DNA of 12,146 nt from Bacilli bacterium (lineage in GTDB: Bacteria > Bacillota_I > Bacilli_A > ML615J-28 > CAG-698), in contig JAEEJT010000182.1 in NCBI GenBank assembly GCA_016282055.1, forward strand, positions 1 through 12,146. Reading direction: 5' to 3'. Each line of letters begins with the position of its first letter. Position 1 is the first letter of the stretch. Both the position numbers and the translations under genes were made by a program. The notes beneath the pieces were generated by a model. The model ran no database searches. It was not told where the DNA came from and saw nothing but the letters and a program-made list of their open reading frames with translations. Shown one piece after another: positions 6,681 through 12,146 of this stretch.

Positions 6681-7763
6681 ATGAGAGAATTAATTATTGT
6701 TTATATAATTATATTTGCTATTGCTTTAGTATATACTATTTCATATCTTATTTACGAAAAGTTTTATAATAGAAGAGTTATTCATGACTTAAAAGTATTA
6801 GTTAAGATTAAGAATAAAGTAATAAAAAATATTGATAATCCTAGAGTTATTAAAAGATCTATCCGTTCTTTAAAACACAAATTGCAAAATAAGAGATATT
6901 TAATTGCTTTTGATAGATTTATTAATAGTGAAATTAGTGAAGATGAATTAAACAAGTTTATGTTTGAAATAAGTCCAGTGTTTGGATATATTATCAAAAA
7001 GTATAAGAGTCAAAATGATATATATAAAGCTTATCTTTGCTATTTATTAAGTGAGTTTAGTGTTAATATTGAAAATAAGAATTCAATATTGAATTTTTTA
7101 GTTGAAGAGTGTAGTTCTAATTCAATATATTGTTCTATGATTGCTATTGGTGGTCTTGTTAAGATTGGTGATAGTAATAGTATTATCGATGGTTTCCTTG
7201 TTTTATCTAAAAAAGAAAATATGTTACAACCTAAACTTGTAACTGAAGTATTAAATTCTTTTAAAGGTGATAAGATTGTATTAAGCGATAAACTTATGGA
7301 AAATTTTGATGGATTCTGTGAATATGTTAAAGTTGGTATTGTTAATTTCTTAAAAGAGAATACAGAAAAGTATAGTAATAGATTACTTATGATTTTACAA
7401 AATGAATCTAGTATAGAATTAAAATATGCTATTTTAAGATATTATGGTAAAAATAAGTATGATCTTGCTTTAGATTATTTACTTTCTTTAGGTAATATTT
7501 ATTATGATGCCAAGGAATGGGGATATGTTTCTGTTATTTGTTATGCTTTAAGAATATATGATAAAGCTAAAGTTAAGGATTTCTTATTAAAGTGTTGTTG
7601 TTCTCCAAATTGGGAAGCTCGTGAAAGAGCATGTCAATCTATTATTTTTATGTTTAATGATGAAAGTATTAATATGGTTGATAACTTAAATGATAAGTTT
7701 GCAAGTGAAATGATAAGATATCAATTATCAAGTGTAGGAGGTAATAATAATGGAAATATTTAA
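6681..7763 (+). CDS. Membrane-anchored HEAT-repeat protein
   Basis: A 360-residue protein with one N-terminal membrane helix (about 3-25), a basic stretch (30-72, rich in Lys/Arg), and an all-helical remainder that reads as degenerate HEAT-type repeats. The clearest are about 135-165 (SSNSIYCSMIAIGGLVKIGD), about 225-262, and about 266-316, which includes SPNWEARERACQSI. A CCC triplet lies at 305-307. HEAT repeats form a curved solenoid for protein binding, here probably on the cytoplasmic face; no catalytic motif is visible. Its last 14 bases overlap the start of the glycosyltransferase gene, and its final codons carry that gene's GGAGG ribosome binding site, so the two are probably made together. 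I infer that it is a scaffold or regulator of the glycosyltransferase. Confidence 0.8.
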   Translation: MRELIIVYIIIFAIALVYTISYLIYEKFYNRRVIHDLKVLVKIKNKVIKNIDNPRVIKRSIRSLKHKLQNKRYLIAFDRFINSEISEDELNKFMFEISPVFGYIIKKYKSQNDIYKAYLCYLLSEFSVNIENKNSILNFLVEECSSNSIYCSMIAIGGLVKIGDSNSIIDGFLVLSKKENMLQPKLVTEVLNSFKGDKIVLSDKLMENFDGFCEYVKVGIVNFLKENTEKYSNRLLMILQNESSIELKYAILRYYGKNKYDLALDYLLSLGNIYYDAKEWGYVSVICYALRIYDKAKVKDFLLKCCCSPNWEARERACQSIIFMFNDESINMVDNLNDKFASEMIRYQLSSVGGNNNGNI

Positions 7764-9147
7764 AACTATTATCTCTGTATTTGGTTATGTATTTTTAGTT
7801 TATTCTTTGTTATATAGTACATTCCTTGTAATATTTGTTTTATCAGGATGTAAGTTTTTATATTCAAGAATTAAGAAGAAGAAGTTTAAGAATTTTCTTG
7901 ATGATGATTTTTATGTTCCAGTTTCTATCATAATTCCTGCTTATAATGAAGAAAAGACTATTATTGGTTCTGTTAGATCAATATTAAACATTGATTATAA
8001 AGTTTTTGAGATTGTTGTTGTTGATGATGGAAGTCATGATAATACAAGTCAAGTTATGATTGATGAGTTTAAGATGGAACAAATTAATAGACCTATTCAT
8101 AATATGATTGAATGTGGTAAACTTGAATTTGTCTATGAATCTAATTCTGAAAGAGTTCCTATTACTTTAGTAAGAAAAGAGAATCGCGGAGCTAAAGCTG
8201 ATTCTATTAATATGGGTATTAATGTTTGTCGTTATCCATATTTCTTATGTGTTGATGCTGATACAGTTTTACAAAATGATGCTTTAAAAGAAATTGTTAC
8301 ACCAATTCTTGAGGATGAAAATTGTATTGCTGTTGGTGGATCTATTCGTATATTAAATGATCTTAACGTTGAAAATGGTGTTTTAAAGAAATATAGAATG
8401 CCTAAGAGTTTAATTGCTGGCTTACAAGTTATTGAATATGATAGAACATTTAGTTCAGCAAAGATTTTCTTTCACCAAGTAAAAGGGCAAGCAATAATAA
8501 GTGGTGCCTTAGGTTTATTTAAAAAGAGTATAGTTGTTAAAGTTGGAGGATATGATCCTACTTGTTATGGTGAAGACATGGATCTTGTTGTGACATTAAG
8601 TAGATATTGTATGGAAAACAAGATTCCATATTCTGTTGACTATGTTCCATCTGCTGTATGTTATACACAAGCTCCTGAGAAACTATCTGATTTAGGTAGA
8701 CAAAGAGTTAGATGGCATGTTGGAATGAAGCAATGTTTACAAAAGAATAGAAAGATGTTATTTAATCCTAAATATAAATCTTTAGGTTCAATAACTCTTC
8801 CAATATTTATTCTTTTTGAATTCTTATCACCTATTATTGAGTTTATTAGTGTTATTGGTTTAATTGTATCTTTGATATTAGGACTAATTGATGTAATACC
8901 ATGGTTAATGGCTAGCTTAATGTATTCTATATTTGGTATTTTTGCTTCCCTAGTATCATCTCATGCTTTCTTAATTACATTTAACATTAAGCCTAAGTTT
9001 TTTGATATATTAAAGATTATTCTTGTTTGTATTTTTGAACTTGTATTTGTTCATTGGTATTTATTAGTTTTAAGATTCTATGCAACTATTCGTTCTACAA
9101 AACGTAAGTTTGTTTGGAAATCTCTTGAAAGAAAAGAAATTAAATAA
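7750..9147 (+). CDS. Family 2 processive-type membrane glycosyltransferase
   Basis: A 465-residue GT-A glycosyltransferase with membrane helices at the N-terminus (about 8-33) and C-terminus (about 346-380, 383-408, 419-445). The catalytic domain has PAYNEE (63-68), the nucleotide-sugar-binding DDGS (92-95), DAD (169-171), the catalytic-base region GED (274-276) and QRVRW (318-322). This D,D,D,QxxRW set is characteristic of BcsA/HasA/PgaC-like synthases, which polymerise a sugar and extrude it through the membrane. The product is not predictable. No PilZ c-di-GMP domain is present. The segment between DDGS and DAD is longer than usual, with an insertion around 105-138. The start is fixed by GGAGG (7737-7741). 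It is tightly linked to the HEAT gene (14-base overlap) and the PAQR gene (2-base gap). Confidence 0.9.
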   Translation: MEIFKTIISVFGYVFLVYSLLYSTFLVIFVLSGCKFLYSRIKKKKFKNFLDDDFYVPVSIIIPAYNEEKTIIGSVRSILNIDYKVFEIVVVDDGSHDNTSQVMIDEFKMEQINRPIHNMIECGKLEFVYESNSERVPITLVRKENRGAKADSINMGINVCRYPYFLCVDADTVLQNDALKEIVTPILEDENCIAVGGSIRILNDLNVENGVLKKYRMPKSLIAGLQVIEYDRTFSSAKIFFHQVKGQAIISGALGLFKKSIVVKVGGYDPTCYGEDMDLVVTLSRYCMENKIPYSVDYVPSAVCYTQAPEKLSDLGRQRVRWHVGMKQCLQKNRKMLFNPKYKSLGSITLPIFILFEFLSPIIEFISVIGLIVSLILGLIDVIPWLMASLMYSIFGIFASLVSSHAFLITFNIKPKFFDILKIILVCIFELVFVHWYLLVLRFYATIRSTKRKFVWKSLERKEIK

Positions 9148-9149
9148 TT

Positions 9150-10019
9150 ATGATAGTAAGAAATGAGAAAAAGATAATTAAGTTAGATAAAAGAATTGTT
9201 AAGTTACAATATAAGATTAAATTAAACGAAGATAAAATTAATAATCTAAAAGAAGAATCTAATAGAATTAATGAAAGCATTAAAGAAAAAGAATTAAAAA
9301 GTATTGAAAAAAAGAAACAAAAGGTTATTCTTAAAGAACAAAAATTACTTAAGAAAAGAGAAAATAAGATTAAAAATCATAAACTTAATGAACCACCTCA
9401 TTTATCAATTCTTGAAGAGATTGGAAATGGTGTAACTCATGGAGTTGGAGCTATTCTTGCTATTGTTGCTTTAGTTTTAATGTTAATTAAATCTAATAAT
9501 ATTTATGAATATATTAGTGCTATAGTTTATGGATCTAGTATTTTTGTAATGATGTTATTTAGTTGTTTATATCATGCTTTTAGATTTGGAAGTACTGTTA
9601 AGTTTTTATTTCGAAGATTTGATTATTCATCTATTTATTTATTAATTGGTGGAACTTTTGCTCCTTTATTCTTAATTTATTTAGATGATAAAACAATGGG
9701 TTTAATTTTATTTATTGTTCAATGGGTATTAATTATAACAGGAATTACTTTTGTTAGTATATATGGTCCTGGTAGATTAAAGTGGTTACATTTTCCTTTA
9801 TATTTTATTATGGGATGGAGTGGGGCTATATTTATTCCAAGATGGATTAGTAATGATTTTAATTTATTTTTATATGTTTTAATTGGAGGACTTATATATA
9901 CAATTGGAATGATTCCTTTTGTAATGCGTGGAAAGAAGTCAGCACATTTTATTTGGCACTTTGCTGTATTATTTGGATGTGTTGTACAATTTATTGGAAT
10001 TTATTTATATGTTTTCTAA
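9150..10019 (+). CDS. Hemolysin III / PAQR-family membrane protein with N-terminal coiled coil
   Basis: A 289-residue protein. Residues about 87-289 form a seven-helix HlyIII/YqfA-type domain with the PAQR metal-site residues: S138-x3-H142, D158 in the RRFDYSSIYLL segment, and H266-x3-H270 near the end. The family includes eukaryotic adiponectin receptors, which have zinc-dependent hydrolase activity; the bacterial role is poorly defined and the hemolysin name is historical. Unusually, about 80 highly charged residues come first (Lys/Glu-rich, coiled-coil heptad appearance about 5-75), about four times the usual cytoplasmic N-tail. No ribosome binding site precedes the ATG, which lies two bases after the upstream stop, so translation probably depends on coupling. 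It ends the operon. Confidence 0.88.
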   Translation: MIVRNEKKIIKLDKRIVKLQYKIKLNEDKINNLKEESNRINESIKEKELKSIEKKKQKVILKEQKLLKKRENKIKNHKLNEPPHLSILEEIGNGVTHGVGAILAIVALVLMLIKSNNIYEYISAIVYGSSIFVMMLFSCLYHAFRFGSTVKFLFRRFDYSSIYLLIGGTFAPLFLIYLDDKTMGLILFIVQWVLIITGITFVSIYGPGRLKWLHFPLYFIMGWSGAIFIPRWISNDFNLFLYVLIGGLIYTIGMIPFVMRGKKSAHFIWHFAVLFGCVVQFIGIYLYVF

Positions 10020-10047
10020 AATCTGTATTAAATTACAGATTTTTTTA
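10019..10047 (+). terminator. Intrinsic terminator of the HEAT/GT2/PAQR operon
   Basis: AAATCTGTA (10019-10027) pairs with TACAGATTT (10034-10042) over a TTAAAT loop, with eight T (10040-10047). It starts at the last base of the stop codon. Confidence 0.88.
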
Positions 10048-10075
10048 TTGAAATGGTTATTTTTGGTGGTATAAT
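10048..10075 (+). promoter_or_regulatory. Promoter of the beta-propeller gene
   Basis: TTGAAA (10048-10053), 16-base spacer, TATAAT (10070-10075) preceded by TGG (extended -10). It immediately follows the operon terminator. Confidence 0.8.
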
Positions 10076-10102
10076 TTAATTATATTTAATAAGGAGTTAT
10101 TT

Positions 10103-11110
10103 ATGAAAAAATTATTAAAAGTTATTGGATGTATAGTTGTTATTATAGCTCTATTTTTCTTAGGAGTAATTGGATATTTTAGATTAAGTGTTAGTAGTTA
10201 TTATAAAGCTAGTCAAAAAGAATTTCTTATTCCTTCTATTGATGATGGATTTGTTGCTCAAGGATTATCATATGATGAAAATACTGGTAATTTTTATGTA
10301 TGTGGTTATATGAAAGATGGTAGCAAGTCTCCTATATTTATTGTTAATAAGGAAACAAAAGAGTTACAAAAGACAATATATTTAAAAAATGATAAGAACG
10401 ATGATTTTAAAGGTCATGCTGGTGGATTAACAGTCTATGGCGATTATTTATATGTTGCTGATAGCAAAGGATTATTATGCTATTCTTATAGTGATGTTAG
10501 TAATTGTGAAGATAAAGGTAGTGTAGAGGCACTTGGATTATTTAATACATGTCTTAATGATGATGATAAATTAGGTGTTGCTTATACTTGTGTATTTGAT
10601 GGAAAATTATTTGTTGGTGAATTTTATCGTGAACAAAATTATCCTACTGTAGAAGGTCATAAGATTAATACTAAAGGTGGAGATTATAATCAAGCTTTCC
10701 TTGTTGGTTTTGAGTTTATGGAAGGTGAGGATTGTTTATTTGGATTAAGCAAGATTCCTAGTGTTTGTTATTCAACAACTGATCTTGTTCAAGGTGCTGT
10801 ATTTACTCATGATAAAGTATATTTATCAACATCATATGGTGTTGCTTTCTCTCATATTTATGAATATGATTTAACTAAAATGAATAGAGAAAATGATGTT
10901 ACTTTCTTAGGCAATACTGTTGAGTGTTATTCTTTAGATAGTAATGCTTTAATTAAAGATTTTAAGATTGCTCCAATGAGTGAAGAAGTTGTTATTGTTG
11001 ATGGCAAGATGTATGTAATGTGCGAATCAGCATCTAATAAATATATATTTGGTAAATTTACTGGTGCTAAGTATTGTTATTCAACTGATATGGAAAAAGC
11101 ATTTAATTAA
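10103..11110 (+). CDS. Membrane-anchored beta-propeller-like protein
   Basis: A 335-residue protein with a Lys-rich start and a hydrophobic helix (about 5-26), probably a signal anchor that places the rest outside the cell. The exported part repeatedly shows a short beta pattern of aspartate/glycine turn followed by a hydrophobic strand: GNFYVCGYM (62-70), VYGDYLYVADS (111-121), VFDGKLFVGE (164-173), THDKVYLSTSYG (235-246) and IVDGKMYVMCE (298-308). Such spaced strands are typical of propeller folds (NHL/SMP-30/YncE-like). No catalytic signature is evident, so ligand binding is as likely as enzymatic activity. The start is set by AAGGAG (10091-10096) seven bases before the ATG. It has its own promoter and is followed by the IS-like hairpin terminator. 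Confidence 0.75.
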   Translation: MKKLLKVIGCIVVIIALFFLGVIGYFRLSVSSYYKASQKEFLIPSIDDGFVAQGLSYDENTGNFYVCGYMKDGSKSPIFIVNKETKELQKTIYLKNDKNDDFKGHAGGLTVYGDYLYVADSKGLLCYSYSDVSNCEDKGSVEALGLFNTCLNDDDKLGVAYTCVFDGKLFVGEFYREQNYPTVEGHKINTKGGDYNQAFLVGFEFMEGEDCLFGLSKIPSVCYSTTDLVQGAVFTHDKVYLSTSYGVAFSHIYEYDLTKMNRENDVTFLGNTVECYSLDSNALIKDFKIAPMSEEVVIVDGKMYVMCESASNKYIFGKFTGAKYCYSTDMEKAFN

Positions 11111-11124
11111 ACCGGATTATAAGG

Positions 11125-11144
11125 TGAACCCCATAAGTTGGACC
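11125..11144 (+). repeat. Solitary IS3-like terminal sequence
   Basis: TGAACCCCATAAGTTGGAC and the following base resemble the terminal inverted repeats of IS3/IS150-group elements (TG start, CCCC, then AGTTGGAC). GTGAACCCC is shared exactly with the IS end at 12002-12010, in the same orientation. No transposase lies next to it, so it looks like a remnant or a captured end. Confidence 0.55.
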
Positions 11145-11180
11145 AAGTAAAATTGGAAAGACTTATGGGGGTTTTATTTT
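11127..11180 (+). terminator. Nested hairpin terminator after the beta-propeller gene
   Basis: CCCCATAAGT (11129-11138) pairs with ACTTATGGGG (11161-11170). An inner hairpin forms from CCAA (11143-11146) and TTGG (11153-11156). TTTTATTTT follows at 11172-11180. The 5' arm is part of the IS3-like terminal sequence. Confidence 0.8.
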
Positions 11181-11200
11181 AACATTATGTTAAATAATTT

Positions 11201-11229
11201 TTGCTTTTTGGCTTTTCTTATGGTATAAT
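11201..11229 (+). promoter_or_regulatory. Promoter of the two-TM protein gene
   Basis: TTGCTT (11201-11206), 17-base spacer, TATAAT (11224-11229) preceded by TGG (extended -10). Confidence 0.7.
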
Positions 11230-11250
11230 TTATATAGTGAGGTTGATATT

Positions 11251-11841
11251 ATGCCAAAGATTAAAATAACTGATGAAGTTAAGAAAATCAATGAAGATAT
11301 CATTTCCAAATATTTTCAAATAGACGGTAATATAGCAACATTAAAACTTTTTTATAATAGATTCTCTGATTTAATTGATAATGCATTTGGTGATGATCTT
11401 GTTGAAAAGTTTAATGATACTTTATTTGATGATATAAGTAGTGCTATTAATATTTTACCGAAAAGTTATAAATTAAGAATTGAAATCGATATTAAAGATT
11501 TCGGTAATTATACTAAAGAGAAAACTGAAAAGATTATCGTTGATAATATCAAGTTATTCTTTTATACTTCTTTAATTAATGGTTATCATAAAATCATTAA
11601 AGGGTTTTTATTTATTATAATTGGTATTGCACTTATGTTTTTAAGTTATCTTATTGATAATTTGAATTTGCAAAAGTTTATTTATGATTTTTTAAATATT
11701 AGTGCAACTTTATTTATTTGGGAAGGTATATCTGGAGGTCTACTTGAAGTAGATGAAGGTATTAAAAAAAGAAGACAAATTGCAAAACAATTAATTGATA
11801 TTACAATAACTAAAGGTCAATTACAAACTGTTATTGAATAA
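11251..11841 (+). CDS. Unrecognised membrane protein with two adjacent TM helices
   Basis: A 196-residue protein. The first ~112 residues are soluble and mixed alpha/beta, with a recognisable LPKSYKLRIEIDI strand (69-81). Two hydrophobic helices follow (about 115-136 and 143-163), the second containing LFIWEGI (154-160). A basic cluster, KKRRQIAKQ (172-180), suggests a cytoplasmic C-terminal end. I have an impression of an unnamed bacterial family with the order SYK-strand, two TM helices, FIWE and basic tail, but I cannot name it. No enzyme motif is visible. The start is fixed by GAGG (11239-11242) eight bases before the ATG. The gene sits between two IS3-like end sequences, with its own promoter; codon use looks like that of its neighbours. 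Confidence 0.72.
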   Translation: MPKIKITDEVKKINEDIISKYFQIDGNIATLKLFYNRFSDLIDNAFGDDLVEKFNDTLFDDISSAINILPKSYKLRIEIDIKDFGNYTKEKTEKIIVDNIKLFFYTSLINGYHKIIKGFLFIIIGIALMFLSYLIDNLNLQKFIYDFLNISATLFIWEGISGGLLEVDEGIKKRRQIAKQLIDITITKGQLQTVIE

Positions 11842-11846
11842 ATTAG

Positions 11847-11875
11847 TTGACTATATTATATTGATATGGTACAAT
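11847..11875 (+). promoter_or_regulatory. Promoter of the candidate small RNA/leader
   Basis: TTGACT (11847-11852), 17-base spacer, TACAAT (11870-11875) preceded by TGG (extended -10). It begins six bases after the preceding stop codon. No gene with a recognisable start lies downstream before the terminator at 11946. Confidence 0.7.
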
Positions 11876-11881
11876 TTATCT

Positions 11882-11975
11882 ATGAAAAGGAAAATTCATT
11901 TGTGAAATGAGCTTTGACTCATTTAGAGAAGGTTAAAATAAAAGCAAAAAGGTCGCTCGTATGGGCGACTTTTTT
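11882..11975 (+). ncRNA. Candidate small RNA or orphan leader/attenuator
   Basis: The stretch between a good promoter and a strong terminator is about 94 bases and holds no convincing gene. It contains three interacting arms: TCATTT (11896-11901), AAATGA (11905-11910) and TCATTT (11919-11924). The middle arm can pair with either flank, giving two mutually exclusive hairpins. A seven-codon frame (ATG 11882 to TGA 11903-11905) ends at the middle arm but has no ribosome binding site. I do not recognise a known RNA family; T-box, SRP and RoxS-type hallmarks are absent. It could instead be the 3' untranslated region of the preceding gene, which has no other terminator. Confidence 0.45.
11946..11975 (+). 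terminator. Strong intrinsic terminator
   Basis: GTCGCTC (11952-11958) pairs with GGGCGAC (11963-11969) over a GTAT loop. The stem is extended by five A (11946-11950) against the T-run (11971-11975). It is the most GC-rich stem among the terminators here. Confidence 0.9.
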
Positions 11976-12045
11976 GTATAAAAAAAGATTGTATTAATGA
12001 AGTGAACCCCTAAATGGGTACACTAATAAAAAGGACTTAAAAAAG

Positions 12046-12078
12046 AAGAGATTTGTTTTACGACAAATCTCTTTTTTT
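12046..12078. terminator. Terminator of the IS transposase gene (bidirectional)
   Basis: AAGAGATTTGT (12046-12056) pairs perfectly with ACAAATCTCTT (12063-12073). There is a T-run on the plus strand to 12078, and a T-rich stretch on the minus strand just beyond the stem. It contains the last codons and the stop of the transposase. Confidence 0.85.
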
Positions 12079-12146
12079 AATTCTAGAAGTATTATAAAAC
12101 TTTATCCAATCTTCAACTAATTTTACATATTGTTCTAAAGATGTGA
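12058..12146 (-). CDS. IS3-family transposase, C-terminal end (partial)
   Basis: Only the last 28 codons are in the window; the gene continues past the right edge. The readable end includes LEQYVKLVEDWIKFYNT and then SRIKK. It matches the end of the rve integrase domain of IS3/IS150 OrfB proteins, where an aromatic helix is followed by YN and RIK. That region follows the catalytic glutamate of the DDE triad, so the catalytic residues are not visible. In many relatives a KLKGxSPVxYR-like tail follows RIK. Here the frame stops at TAA after RDLS inside a terminator stem, so the protein is either naturally short or clipped. It sits next to the element's terminal repeat, as expected. Confidence 0.75.
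   Translation of the reverse strand, partial: TSLEQYVKLVEDWIKFYNTSRIKKRDLS

Larger units (their letters stand above)
12003..12146 (-). mobile_element. End of an IS3-like insertion sequence (partial)
   Basis: The element terminates with TGAACCCCTAAATGGGTACAC (12003 onward on the plus strand), a TG-starting IS3/IS150-style inverted repeat. Inside it lie a terminator hairpin and the 3' end of a transposase gene read on the minus strand, running off the right edge. The other end, the target duplication and the element length lie outside the window. The boundary at 12003 is inferred from the TG/CA rule and could shift by a few bases. Confidence 0.75.

Noticed and set aside
6782..6997. Minus-strand open frame opposite the HEAT-repeat gene
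   Set aside because: A shadow frame in AT-rich coding sequence, with no start signal.
11882..11975. T-box, SRP RNA or tRNA in the region before the IS
   Set aside because: No T-box core sequence, no cloverleaf and no SRP apical loop sequence could be found.
11125..12022. Complete composite transposon or MITE carrying the two-TM gene
   Set aside because: The two end-like sequences are in direct rather than inverted orientation, differ beyond the GTGAACCCC core, and no transposase lies between them.
1..12146. CRISPR array, phage or defence system
   Set aside because: No regularly spaced direct repeats, Cas, integrase, restriction or toxin-antitoxin genes are visible in the window.

Overview
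The window is a very AT-rich bacterial chromosome segment. It uses the standard code: tryptophan is TGG and every gene stays open with TGA read as a stop. Short intergenic gaps, TATAAT-type promoters (several with an extended TG motif), GAGG/GGTGAT ribosome binding sites, hairpin-plus-T terminators and a lipoprotein signal all point to a low-GC Firmicute. A gut Bacilli of the Erysipelotrichales/RF39 kind is my best guess; this is inferred from composition and gene style, not from a marker gene.

Layout. At the left edge a membrane-protein C-terminus (+) meets a PAP2-family phosphatase (-) tail to tail across a shared bidirectional terminator. A divergent promoter region then separates the phosphatase from cca (CCA-adding tRNA nucleotidyltransferase), followed by a NagD-like HAD phosphatase with its own promoter and terminator. 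Next is a three-gene unit: a GNAT acetyltransferase, a membrane-anchored extracytoplasmic protein with an apparent internal duplication, and a tyrosine-phosphatase-like lipoprotein. Its terminator abuts a near-consensus promoter that drives a tight operon: a membrane-anchored HEAT-repeat protein, a processive-type family 2 glycosyltransferase that overlaps it by 14 bases, and a hemolysin III/PAQR protein with an N-terminal coiled coil starting 2 bases later. A membrane-anchored beta-propeller-like protein and an unrecognised two-TM protein each have their own promoter.

The right end is the mobile part. A good promoter and a strong terminator enclose about 95 bases with no convincing gene (candidate small RNA or orphan leader). 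After this comes one end of an IS3-like insertion sequence whose transposase runs in from the right edge. A related terminal sequence (sharing GTGAACCCC) stands alone about 880 bases to the left, where its hairpin seems to terminate the propeller gene.

Most genes look like core or cell-envelope functions. The most interesting parts are the HEAT/GT2/PAQR operon, the duplicated-module envelope protein beside the phosphatase lipoprotein, the orphan RNA-like unit and the solitary IS-like end. I do not see a defence island, CRISPR array or prophage.
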